From assembly GCA_030849465.1 (NCBI GenBank), contig JARVLF010000012.1:310001-374000 (forward strand): a DNA stretch of 64,000 nucleotides, in the 5' to 3' direction. Numbering within the stretch: the stretch's first letter is position 1; each line of letters starts with the position of its first letter. A program made the translations under genes and the position numbers. The notes beneath the pieces were generated by a model, which worked only from the letters and a program-made list of their open reading frames with translations, was not told the DNA's origin and ran no database searches. This document shows positions 1 through 10,500 of this stretch, one piece after another. Source of the DNA: Moesziomyces globuligerus. Taxonomy: Eukaryota > Basidiomycota > Ustilaginomycetes > Ustilaginales > Ustilaginaceae.

Positions 1-62
1 TCCTTCACGATCACCGACACTGCCGACCCTATCCTGTCGCCATCATCCCATCACACGCCATA

Positions 63-1837
63 ATGTCGAGTGTTACCGCAACCTCGTCATCCCAACCCGC
101 GCCGTCGACGCCGTCTTCGGCGTCGGCCTCATCTTCTCGTCTGCCTGCGGGCTCCTCTGTCTCCACAACGCCCGTCTCGTCCGATAACGCGTCAAGCGCC
201 AAGAAGCGCAAGATGGACGAGGGCCAGGAAGGCGAGGACGACGACGACGAAGACCTCGACGATTCGCTCGAGTCGCCATCGAAGGCTGCCAACACCGGTG
301 GTCGCAGGCGGGCCAGCGACGAAGAGCGCAAGGCCCGCCTCGAAGCCCGACAAGCCCGAAACCGTCTCTCCGCACAGTACTCGCGCGAACGCAAGAAGGC
401 ATACATGGAGCAGCTCGAGGGCTCTCTCAACGCTTTGAAAGCTGAGAACACCCTCCTGCGCCAAGAGCGCGATCAAGACCAGCTCGCCCGTCAGAACTTG
501 GACGCCAAGCTCAAAGAAGCACAGATCCGTGTTCACACCCTCGAGACCATCCTCCGCACCGTCGCCCCGTCTCTGATCCCGCTCCTGATGCCGTCATCGT
601 CGTCCTCCACCTCGTCGCTTCCTTCTGCTTCCCCGGCTTCGGCCGCTGCCTCCTCTTTGTCGACTGCTCTGCAGCTTGCTGCGGAGCCGTCCGCCGATCT
701 CGCATCTGCTCGTGTGCAGACCGCTGATTTGGCTGCCCGAGATGTTTCCTTGTCCGTGCCGATTGCAGCGCCGGCATCGACTGCTTCCTCCATCCTTTCG
801 CCTGGCACTCCAGGCCAGCAATCCTCGAACGAAGACGTTCGCCTCCCTGCAGCGGAGGCGACCTGCTCTGATGCACCATCTCGTCGCCGAGATGCCGAGC
901 TCGAGCAGTCCCAGCAGCGGATGTCTTCACTCCGTTCGAGCGTGTCGCTGGCACCGGAGCCCCTGCCATGCCCAAGGTCGGAAGCATTGTCGATGTCAAT
1001 GGCAGCAGCATCGTCTCCCAAGGATACCCGCTCGGCAACCCGATCAGCGTGTCCGCCACCGAGCAGCCCGCGTCGATCGCGGCCGGCTCCCGCAGCTCTC
1101 CGTCTGAGCATGCCGTCGAAGCGAAGGCCAGCGGCGCTGCCGTTGAAGCTGAAGCTATCCTCTCCCACTTTATCGACCTCGACGCCAAGTTCGCCAACAG
1201 TGACGCGGCGGCTGCGGCTCAAGATCAAGGTGCCGCGGCGCCTGCCGCCCCGGCTGCATTTGTACCTGTGGGCGAGGTCCATGCAGCGGCAGCAGCAGGA
1301 GGCGCTCTGCGACCAGCAGAAGCCGCTGCAGGTGGTCTCGCAAGCATGAGCGCCGCATTTGCCGGCGCGGGCGAGGCGACCGGCGAGGACGACAGCGCCA
1401 AGGCAGGTGACGTCGACCATGACGACCACGCATTCAAGTTCAACACGATCAGTCTGGCTCAGGCCAGCAAGGACCAAGATGCGGAGCAGCAGCGCTTTGC
1501 GCTGCTCAACTCTCCTCTGCTGCCGAGCGAGAGGAGTGTGTGGGAGCTCGCGACCGATGCGATGCTCGAGGACATCTACGGGCACGCGCACGAGACGCAC
1601 GTCGACAGCGCCGACACGAGCCTCGCCTCGACCGAGGTGGCCTCGCACTCGGAGGCCAGTGTCGGCTCTTCGCCGTTCGACCTCGTCGATCTCGACATTG
1701 AGATCGAAGAGCCTATGCAGCTCCACATCCGCGACGAGTCGCTCGACGCCTCGGCCGCCTTCCTCTCGTCGGCGTACTCGGCCAAGACAGAGCCGGCCAT
1801 GGACTGGCCTGGCATGCTTGCCTCGCTCGTCGCCTGA
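63..1837 (+). CDS. cib1: Cib1/Hac1/XBP1-type bZIP transcription factor with Ire1-spliced mRNA
   Basis: Master regulator of the unfolded protein response in the nucleus. The basic region (about residues 81-110, with NRLSAQYSR followed by ERKK) runs into a leucine zipper reaching about residue 160; Ser/Ala-rich sequence follows. Read without splicing, the frame from 63 stops at 1347-1349 (428 aa). A second frame, open to 1837, carries an acidic C-terminal part (SPFDLVDLDIEIEEPMQL) typical of an activation domain. Removing bases 850-914 joins the two frames exactly and gives a 569-residue protein, reading NEDVRLP-A-ADVFTPFERV across the join. This two-frame arrangement matches U. maydis Cib1, where only the spliced form is the full activator. 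The start at 63 is the first ATG in view; the frame is open to the window edge, so an upstream start cannot be excluded. The next gene converges from the right. Confidence 0.92.
850..914 (+). other. Unconventional 65-base intron, predicted Ire1 substrate
   Basis: Both ends fit the Ire1 cleavage rule CNG^CNGN in a 7-base loop. At the 5' side the loop CTGCAGC (847-853) sits on a perfect 7-bp stem, CGCCTCC (840-846) paired with GGAGGCG (854-860). At the 3' side the loop CAGCAGC (912-918) sits on a weaker stem of about 4 bp (908-911 with 919-922). Cleavage after the first G-C boundary of each loop removes 65 bases and shifts the frame by two, which is what the downstream open frame needs. The ends are not GT-AG. 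In this lineage Ire1 cuts such a site under ER stress and tRNA ligase rejoins it. Confidence 0.88.
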
Positions 1838-2270
1838 TCCACATTGTCCCGATCCTGCTTCGTGTTGTCCTGTTTGTACATTAGCCTGGTCCCCTTTGGC
1901 AAGCTTGTTGCTCCTAATTTCAAACCCCGCGCATCTGATCCGCTTTGAAAGGTCGTGTTTGAAAGACGGCAAGGCATGAGCACGACAGGGCCTTCGCAAA
2001 GGTGGTGCTGATGTGTCGGTGCCGCACGGAATGTTCTGGCTGGTGTCACGAGGGAAGAAAGGCAGATCTGGGGCTGGGTGGGATTGCAAGTGAGTGTGAT
2101 TAGCAAGAGAGAGAGTGTGTGTGTGTATGGCGTCGGGAGATGGCGCTTGGGAGCGAAATGGCAAGGAGAGTAGGGAAGGTGTTGGGGTAGAAATACAGTC
2201 TGTCGCCAAGCTCTTTTGCCTTTGTGGCTAGGAGAGCGGTAAAACGGCGGGAGGTTTGAACCTTGGAGGT
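1838..2270. other. Convergent 3' intergenic region
   Basis: This stretch lies between the stop of the bZIP gene (+) and the stop of the next gene (-). It holds both 3' untranslated regions and a short TG run near 2115. I see no gene. Confidence 0.6.
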
Positions 2271-4121
2271 CTACGCCGAGTTGGAGGTGGGGCCAAGTTC
2301 AAAGGAGGACCAGTACCAGGAGTCGATGAGACGCCAGACGTCGGTATAAGCCTGATCGACTGCGACGAACGAAGTTGCCTCGGCCTCTGCCTGTCCATCC
2401 GATGGCGAAGCGGCGTTGGATCTTGGATGGGTAGCTCGAAAAGCGCTTCCTGGCAACCTATGGGTTGGGGGGATCGCACGATCCAATTCCTCGCCCACCT
2501 CCCGGATCGAATCGAGCAAGGCCTCTGCTTCGCGCTTCAACTGTTCCACCGCCAGCGAATCATCCGCCCCGGACTCGACGCCCAGATCGCGCGCCTGCCG
2601 CAAAGGCCACCGCATCCCCTCCAACCCCTGCTTCTCCAACTGCACCGGCCTTGAGACCAGATTCTGAGGTGGTAGTGGAAAGGCCGTCGTCGAGTCGATG
2701 CGCATCGAGGGAGTCAGCGCCGCAGACGCCGAGAGCGTCGCTTCCGACGAACCAGATGATGGTCGGGAACGCAGCACCAACGGCTGCAACCCACCGCGAC
2801 GAGACGACCGAGACGAGTCGAGTGCGACGGGGTCGAGTCGCAGAGTGAAGCGATCCGTGCCCGAAACGCAGGGGCTCGGAAACCCACCGAGATCGAAATG
2901 AGGCGAGGCACCCGCGCTCGCCTCGCCAGACAGCTGGAGCGAAAATGGATGATCGCCCAAAGAGTCGGTGGAATACGTCGAAACCAGCGAGTCGCGCGAC
3001 GCCCGCGAGCGGGGCGACACACTCGGCGACTCGAGCGCAGTCGCCGGACCACTCATCGGCGCCCGTGCTGCCGCCAGTGGTGTTGGCGGTGCTAGGATTT
3101 CTTGTGGTGATGCTTGCGATGATCGTGGCGGTTGCGATCCCGAGTCGGCCCGTCCTGCCGCCAGCGACGCCGAGGACGAGGCGGAGAGGACGAGGCTTCG
3201 CTTGCGCGAGGGCGAGGGGATGATGTCGAACACGGGCTCGTCGTCGTCGCGCTGCCCATCGAGGCTGATGAAGCTGCGCACGCGCGTGCCCGTCGCAGGC
3301 TGGCGCGCACCGGCACGAGGAGGGAAGACAAAGCTAGCCTCTGAGCTCGCCGCGCCGGAGAAGGCTTGCGAGGGCGGTGCGGTGATGACGGCCGGCGCGG
3401 ACAGCGGCCCGCGCAGGGGCTCTTTGGAGATGACGAGTCGGGAAGGGAGCGGTCCATTGGCACCACCACGCCGACTGGTCAACGAGGTATCGGTAGACTG
3501 ACTGGCGGCCGAAGGACGCGACGAGGGCACGGCGTTGGTCGGCTGTTGCCAAGGTTTCGGTTGAGGCTTGACTGCAGCCGCATTGGTGGCGGCGTTCTCG
3601 TCCACCGATGCAAGCTGACGGCGCAGCGTCTTTGGCGGGTCGGCATGGGTGCCTCGTCCCGCCTGCTCGAATGCACTGGCGATGGCGCGGACGGACTGGC
3701 GTTGAGACTTGGACGACGGGTTGTGGCCCATGAGCACTCGCTGAATGGCGATGCTCGAACCGAGGACCGAGGAGATGGACTCGGACCGGGACGAGTGTGT
3801 GGCCCTTCTGCGTGAAGCATGGGTGGAAGAGCGAGACCTGGCGGACGAGGGGTATCCAACGTCGCTGTACTCGCTCGCCGAGCCGACGCTGGAGGGCGAG
3901 CTGAAGGTGAGGTCGAAGGACGAGTCGGAATCCGACTCGTAGAGGAGGCGGTGCTGGAGCTTGGTGAGCGCCTGGGGATGTTGTGGCGCGGCGTGCTTGA
4001 TCATGATGGGCTCGTGGCCGTTGAGCGCGCAGACAAAGGGCGAGGTGAGCTCGGGCCCGAGCTGGGTGGATTCGAGGGTGGATTCGTTGGCAGCAGTACG
4101 GCTGAAGTGGCGGTGCATCAT
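2271..4121 (-). CDS. Hypothetical Ser/Pro-rich, largely disordered protein
   Basis: A single 616-codon frame from the ATG at 4121 (two adjacent ATG codons; the frame continues upstream without a good start, so a short 5' exon is possible). I do not recognise a family. Most of the protein is low-complexity Ser/Ala/Pro/Arg sequence with many SR and SP pairs, suggesting a phosphorylated, disordered protein. Two patches look ordered and are probably the conserved parts: one near residue 40 (HEPIMIKHAAPQ, then KLQHRLLYESDSDSSFDL), and the C-terminus, where a helix-like stretch (AVEQLKREAEALLDSI) precedes VWRLIDSWYWSSFELG. No signal peptide or membrane segment is seen. Codon use resembles its neighbours, so the frame is very likely coding although the function is unknown. 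Confidence 0.75.
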   Translation of the reverse strand: MMHRHFSRTAANESTLESTQLGPELTSPFVCALNGHEPIMIKHAAPQHPQALTKLQHRLLYESDSDSSFDLTFSSPSSVGSASEYSDVGYPSSARSRSSTHASRRRATHSSRSESISSVLGSSIAIQRVLMGHNPSSKSQRQSVRAIASAFEQAGRGTHADPPKTLRRQLASVDENAATNAAAVKPQPKPWQQPTNAVPSSRPSAASQSTDTSLTSRRGGANGPLPSRLVISKEPLRGPLSAPAVITAPPSQAFSGAASSEASFVFPPRAGARQPATGTRVRSFISLDGQRDDDEPVFDIIPSPSRKRSLVLSASSSASLAAGRADSGSQPPRSSQASPQEILAPPTPLAAARAPMSGPATALESPSVSPRSRASRDSLVSTYSTDSLGDHPFSLQLSGEASAGASPHFDLGGFPSPCVSGTDRFTLRLDPVALDSSRSSRRGGLQPLVLRSRPSSGSSEATLSASAALTPSMRIDSTTAFPLPPQNLVSRPVQLEKQGLEGMRWPLRQARDLGVESGADDSLAVEQLKREAEALLDSIREVGEELDRAIPPTHRLPGSAFRATHPRSNAASPSDGQAEAEATSFVAVDQAYTDVWRLIDSWYWSSFELGPTSNSA

Positions 4122-6418
4122 GCTACGAACGGCGAGGTTGGGAGGTTGCGTAGATGGCGAGTCGGAAGATTGCGGCGATGCTAGCGGGCGGCCCGGTCTC
4201 CTCCTGTGAGCAGGACCTGCGAGCTTGAGCAAAAGGCAGCGAGCGGGATGGTGTAGAAGGCAGAAACCGGTTCCGCGATAAGAGGAGATAGCACAGCTAC
4301 TCCGTGTGGTGAAAGTCGAACTTCAAGTCGACGGCGCGGTGGATAGGAATGGGAAGCAGGGAACCTCTATGCAAGCAGCACGAGGAGGCGAGTGTGAAAG
4401 AGCGAGGGCTTCAGCCGGCTGAAGCGCTTGGCTCCGCTGATAGATGGCAACGAGTGGCAGGGGTGGTGCGAGGTGAAGGCGTCGGGGAGTGAGGCGTGAG
4501 AGGGAGGAGAGCCGCTGCAGGGTGCGAGGAGTGGTGCACGCGACGAGCTGTCCTACGACGGAGAAGGAAAAGGGAAGGGGGCGTAGTTGGTGGAGCGGGA
4601 GGAACGCATGAGCGTGGCCGCTCAGGTTGGGCACGCGATAGAGTGGATGCTGGAGGTTGTTGCTGCCTGCGGATCGGTTGTGCTACGACTGCGACACCAT
4701 CTGCACGTCGAGCTCTCGGCGTGAGTGCAGGGCGGGTGCGGTGGAAATGCGACATGGGGCTGCTGGCGTGCATGAGTGACTTTGGGATTCATTCACGCAT
4801 TCAGCCGTCAGAGTGCTTTGTGCTTTGCGCTTGCACTTGTACAGTGCTTTCGCTTGTGCCAGGCAAGGAACGCGTATAAGCGAGCAAGGGAGCGATGCCT
4901 TCGCATGCACTGCGATGCGCGACGATGCGCTGCACTGCAGCCGCTGCCTAGCCCGGCGTAAGGTGCACTTCGCCTCAGCCGGTCAGGGGCGCCCTCGGCC
5001 TCGACGAGCGCCGCCATCTTGCCATTATTAAATATCGCGCCATCAATTCGACCAACGCTGTTTATCTGAGGGCTGTCGCGTTCGGGAGGCTCTGGGCGTG
5101 GCGTGTGACGTTGGCGCAGATCCATGAAATCACCAAATGTCAAGTGTGCTCAGCACAGTCTGGATTCAACGCCCGCACTCGGCGCCGAGGAATCGCGCTT
5201 CTGCACAACCGAGAGACGCAGGGGGTCGCGGCCAGGCAAAAGCTGCAATCCGAGTCCGACGTGTGGACCGTCGGCAGCGCTTGCTTAGCTGCTGAGAAGG
5301 CGCCCATTCGACCTTTTTTTCCCAGCCAGCCCGGCCTAGTGTGCTGCTGGCAAGGGGCTGTGTGAGACGCCATCTTGACAGCTGCCAGCCCGTGCGCCCG
5401 AGCCCTTCCAATTCGCATCCCGATCCGGCCCACGCAGGCAGATTGTCCCTACAAGGCCTATCCGAGCCAGCCCACCGTCGGCCTTCCCGGGCAACTGGAA
5501 CGTCTCGGCTTCATTTACACCGCCTTCATATGGCGATCCGTGTCTGATCAACGCTACCCCGACAGACGGGACGTTTCAGTGTCTTGAACCGTGTATGACA
5601 GCGAGAAGCTCTCTGCGACATTCGTGCATTCGAATGAAAGCCACTTGTGGGCTATGTTCCGGTCAGTCGGGCTCGAGTCAGGACCGTATCTTCCAAGCTT
5701 GGTGTCAAACGTCTTCGGTGCAGCATAGATCCTGCTTGCACAGAAGCCTCGCCACGCCTCACACGTGCTGGCCCCAGGGCTCGCAGACACAGCGGCCAGG
5801 CACACTCAACCCTCTTCGCCTACGCCAGACAAGGTGACGAGCCTGTACTGCTTTCTGCAAGGCAAGCGCACCTAATCCAAGGTTCGGAATGCGCCTTGCG
5901 TCGAGCTCTCGCTTTGGCTAGCCGCCGGGTTGCGGCATGAGCCTCGGATTCAGGGTCCACTCCACGAGAACGCGAAGCATGAGTTTGCAGTGTTAGAGCG
6001 TCAGTGTAGCCCGCGCGTCGAGAAAGCTCGGCCGAGCTTTGGACCTCATCACGTGTAGCTAAATAGTCGAATTCAGCCTCAAACACAATCCGTCGTTCTT
6101 CGAGGCTCCGAGGCACCACAGCGGTGGTCCTTTGGCGTTTCGATCGGAACGAATGTTAGGCTAGACCAGCTCGGGCAGCATTTCTTCAGAGTGCTCAGCT
6201 GCCCAACCCAGGGTCGAGAGCGCTGCGCTGCCTCGTGTGGCCAGCAGCAGCAGCACACAGCGAGGCGGCCAGCCAAGGTCCAGCCTGGCGACGGAGGGCA
6301 AGGTGCAAACTTGGGGGGCCTGGAAGCCCGCGAGGGGGCAGCAGCGTCACGGCAGGCTGGATTGCTTCTTCGTCACGATCACGATTCTCTACCTCTTCTC
6401 CACCAACAGACATTCACC
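4122..6418. other. Long divergent intergenic region (2.3 kb)
   Basis: Divergent promoter region between the hypothetical gene (-) and eS8 (+). Only short overlapping frames without family resemblance are present. There is a small AT-rich patch near 5025-5050, and a pyrimidine-rich stretch just before the eS8 start (about 6385-6418), as is usual for ribosomal protein genes. I see no RNA gene or mobile element. Confidence 0.55.
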
Positions 6419-7051
6419 ATGGGTATCACTCGTGACTCGCGACACAAGCGATCGGCTTCCGGTGCTCGCCGCGCCTACTACCGCAAGAAGCGCGCCTTTG
6501 AGCTCGGTCGCCAGGCTGCCAACACCCGTATTGGCGCCAAGCGCATCCACACCGTCCGTGTCCGTGGCGGCAACCTCAAGCACCGTGCCCTGCGTCTCGA
6601 CTCGGGCAACTTCGCCTGGGGCTCGGAGCACATCACCGCCAAGACCCGTGTTCTTGGTGTCGTCTACAACGCCTCGAACAACGAGCTGGTCCGCACCAAC
6701 ACGCTCGTCAAGGGCTGCATCGTCCAGGTCGACGCTACCCCCTTCCGCCAGGCTTACGAGAAGCACTACGGTCAGCCCGTCACCACCAAGCGCCGCGCCG
6801 CTGGTCAGGGCGCCGCCGAGGCCAACGTTGACGAGACCAAGCTCTCCAACAACGTCACCCGCAAGCTCGAGAACCGCCGCAAGGAGTCCAAGCTCGACTC
6901 GCTCGTCGAGCAGCAGTTCGGCGCCGGTCGTCTCTACGCCGCCATCGCCTCGCGCCCCGGCCAGTCCGGTCGCTGCGACGGCTACATCCTTGAGGGCAAG
7001 GAGCTCGAGTTCTACGTCCGTCGCCTCAAGGCCTCCAAGGGCAAGCAGTAA
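6419..7051 (+). CDS. RPS8: 40S ribosomal protein S8 (eS8)
   Basis: Structural protein of the small cytosolic ribosomal subunit. The 210-residue product begins [20 protein letters not shown] and contains [17 protein letters not shown], both diagnostic of eS8, and ends in the usual basic tail ([12 protein letters not shown]). Length fits the family (about 200-208 residues in yeast and human). The start at 6419 is set by the conserved MGI(S/T)RD N-terminus; the frame is open further upstream, but that part is 5' leader. The gene has no intron, and codon use is strongly biased to C-ending codons, as expected for a highly expressed gene. It converges on the valyl-tRNA synthetase gene. Confidence 0.98.
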   Translation: MGITRDSRHKRSASGARRAYYRKKRAFELGRQAANTRIGAKRIHTVRVRGGNLKHRALRLDSGNFAWGSEHITAKTRVLGVVYNASNNELVRTNTLVKGCIVQVDATPFRQAYEKHYGQPVTTKRRAAGQGAAEANVDETKLSNNVTRKLENRRKESKLDSLVEQQFGAGRLYAAIASRPGQSGRCDGYILEGKELEFYVRRLKASKGKQ

Positions 7052-7560
7052 ATGCGCCTTACTCGCATTCCTCCTTTCGTCCTTGGCTCGTCAACTCTTC
7101 CTCTCTTTCTTTTCCTTCTCTCTGCCCACGCGCATACCGGGACCACCATGACTCCTTCGACTTTTCCTCAACCTGTATACTGATCTTCCTCCCGTCGGCC
7201 GAGGACGTCACCCCGGTCCTAAAGCGTTGATTCCGGTGCATCCGGAAGCGGCGGTCGCTGTTCCGCCTTGCAACACCGTCGGTTCCGCACAACCTCTCTC
7301 ACCCAACCCACCCAAAAATTTCTCAAGGCTTGAATGCAAAGCATGCACACATACTCGGACCATCCCGCTCTTGTGCACACCGCGTGAGAAGCGAGTGCAT
7401 CCCACTCCCACAGGCAGGCAGCAAGGCAAGGAGGCAAGGAGGCCAATCTGGATTTAAGACGCGACGTGGGGGATAGGATGCAAAGGTTTCAGATTCGATA
7501 TGGGGCTAGGAATCTACGAATCAGCAGGGGGGGGGGGGGGGGGGGGGGGGCAAAGGGGAT
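7052..7560. other. Convergent 3' region with long G tract
   Basis: Holds the 3' untranslated regions of eS8 (+) and valyl-tRNA synthetase (-). A 24-base G run lies at its right end and is listed separately. No gene is seen. Confidence 0.6.
7527..7550. repeat. Poly(G)24 / poly(C)24 mononucleotide tract
   Basis: Twenty-four consecutive G on the + strand, ending 10 bases from the valyl-tRNA synthetase stop codon. In that gene's mRNA it is a C24 run at the very start of the 3' untranslated region. The exact length is likely to vary between strains and between sequencing runs. Confidence 0.95.
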
Positions 7561-10500
7561 CTAGTCGTCGCGGATGCTTTCAAACTGGGCCTTCGCAGCG
7601 AGCATGGCCTGCTTTTCTGCCTCGAGGTTCTTGAGTTTTTCGGCGGTGGACTGCTTGACTTCGTCGGGCATGCGCGACCACTCCTGCGGCTTGCTCATGG
7701 GGGCCGAGATCTTGTCGATCCCCACGGCGTTGAGCTGAAGCTTCTTGTCGAGCTTCTGCAGCTCCTGATCGATGTTGACCAGACCGCGGATGAGTAGATG
7801 AGCATTGAGACGCGACGAGATCGACGAGACGGCGCATCCCTTGGGCACCTCGTTGGCCGAGGACACGATCTTGACCGAGGTGCAACCCTTGACGAGCGTC
7901 GCGACGACCTCGGTCGACGACGCGAGGATGGTCTGGAAGTCGGCATCGCCGGTTTCCAGGAAGACCTGAACGTCCTTGAGCAGATTGTAGTCGGTGCACA
8001 TGCCGCGGATCGCACGGACCGCAGCAAACACCTCCTCGAACGCAGCCTCGGCGCGCGCATCGTCGCGAGAGGTCATGTAGACGGGGTAGCGCGTGAGCGC
8101 GATGCTCTCGGCCTTCTCGCCCGCCCGTCGAGGCAGACGCTGCCACAGCTCCTCGGTGACAAACGGCATAAAGGGATGCAGCAGCTTGAGTCCAGCGTCG
8201 AGACACGTGTAGAGCGTCTGCTGCGCACTCGCGCGCGCCTTGGCATCCGCCGCCGCCGGATCGGTGATCGGCTTGATCGCCTCGATGTACACATCGCACA
8301 GCTCGTACAGCCAGAAGTTGTACACGGCCGACGTGGCCGCCATGAAGTTGCGCTCCTTGAGGCACTCGTTGACCGTCTTGCTCGCCGCGTTGAGCTTGTG
8401 CAGGATCCACTTTTCCACCAACGACTCGTCTCCACTCGGCTCGTCGCCCGCCGCTGGCTGGAAAGAAGCGATGGGCTCGAGCTTGAGCAGCGCAAACTTG
8501 GTGGCGTTCCAGAGCTTGTTGCAGAACTTTCGGTAGCCTTCGACGCGGAGGATGTCGAGGTTGATGTCGCGGCCCGCGCTGGTGTAAGCGCAGAGGGCGA
8601 AGCGCAGCGCGTCGGTTCCGCACTGCGGGATACCCTTGGGGAAGTCCTTCTTCTGACCCTGAGCCGCCTTGGCGATCTCCTTGTCGTCGAGGTTGCCCTC
8701 CTTGAGCTTGGTGTGCAGGCCGTCGAGGTCGATGCCCTCGATCACGTCCAAGGGATCGATGACGTTGCCGAGCGACTTGGACATCTTGCGTCCGTGCGCG
8801 TCGCGCACCATGGCGTGGCAGAAGACCTCCTTGAACGGCAGCTTGTCGGTGAGGTAGACACCCAGCATGCACATCCTCGCCACCCAGAAGAAGAGGATGT
8901 CCCAGCCCGTCTCGAGGAGCGAGGAAGGGTAGAAGTGCTTGATGTCGTCGGTCTTTTCGGGCCAGCCCATGATGGAGAAGGGCCAGAGACCCGAGCTGAA
9001 CCAGGTGTCGAGCACGTCCTCGTCCTGCTCGAGCGTGTAGCTCTTTCCGGCGGCGAGCTTGGCAGCACGCTCCTGGGCCTGCTCGAGGGTGCGGCCGACG
9101 ACCCAGCATTTGTCGTCGCTGCGGTCCTGCGCCTCGCCGTCGATGTTGACAAAGTAGACCGGGCAGCGGTGACCCCACCAGAGCTGACGCGAGATGCACC
9201 AGTCCTGGATGTTCTCCATCCAGCGGAAGAACTCCTTCTCGGAGACGGCGGGGACGATGGTCATTTCGCCGGCGCGGACGCGCTCGATGACCTTGGCCGC
9301 CAGGGGCTGGCAGTTGACCCACCACTGGGGCTTCATGATGGGCTCGATGACGTCGCCGGAGCGCGAGCAGATGGGCACGGTCATGGGGTTGTCCTTGGTC
9401 TCGACGTAGCTGCCGATCTCCTTGAGCTTGTCGATGACGGCGCGACGCGCCGAGAAGCGCTTCATGCCGACAAAGTCGCCGCAGTTCTCGTTGAGCGTGC
9501 CGTCGTCGTTGAGGATGTTGACAAACTCGAGGTTGTGGCGCTTGCCGACCTCGTAATCGTTGGGGTCGTGGGCCGGGGTGATCTTGACGGCACCCGTGCC
9601 GAACTCCATGTCGACGATGACGGCGTCGGCGACGATGGGGATCTTGCGACCGGGGACGAAGGGGTGGACGACGTTCTTGCCGTGGAGGTGCTTGTACCTC
9701 GGGTCGTCCGGGTGGACGGCGACGGCGGTATCGCCGAGCATGGTCTCGGGACGCGTGGTGGCGACGACGATCTTCTCGTCGGAGCCCTCGATCTGGTAGG
9801 AGAAGCTGACGATGACGCCGAACTCGATGCGCTCGTTGGCGGGGTAGCCGGGAACGTTCATGAGGGTGCGGCCGTTGAGCTGCTTCTGGTCGACCTCGAG
9901 GTTGGAGAGGGTGGTGTGGAGCTTGCAGCACCAGTTGACGAGGCGGTTGGCGCGGTAGATGATGCCGTCCTCGTGGAGCTTGCAGAAGGCCTCGGTGACG
10001 GCCTTGGAGCGCGGAGCGTCCATGGTGAAGGCCTCCCTGGAGAAGTCGTAGGAAGCGCCGAGACGGCGCATCTGGTTGGAGATGCGCGACTGGTAGTCGT
10101 CCTTCCACTCGAAGACCTTTTCGAGGAACTTTTCACGGCCGTAGTCGTAGCGGGACTTGCCCTCGGTCTTTGCGAGACGCTTCTCGACGACGCTCTGGGT
10201 GGCGATACCGGCATGGTCGTAGCCAGGGTTGAAGAGGGTCCTGTAGCCGTTCATGCGGTACCATCGGATCAGGGTGTCCTGGATGGAGATGGTGAGGGCG
10301 TGTCCGATGTGGAGGGAGCCGGTGACGTTGGGGGGAGGTGCGGGGACGATGAAGGTGTTTTCGGGGTCGTAGGGGTCCGAGTCGGAGGGCTCTGCCGGGG
10401 TGAAGTGGCCGCTCTTCTCCCACCATTGGTACCAGCTCTGCTCGACGTGGAGCGGGTTGTAGCCGTTCTCCATGGGTTGGGAGAGATCCTTCTTCTCGCC

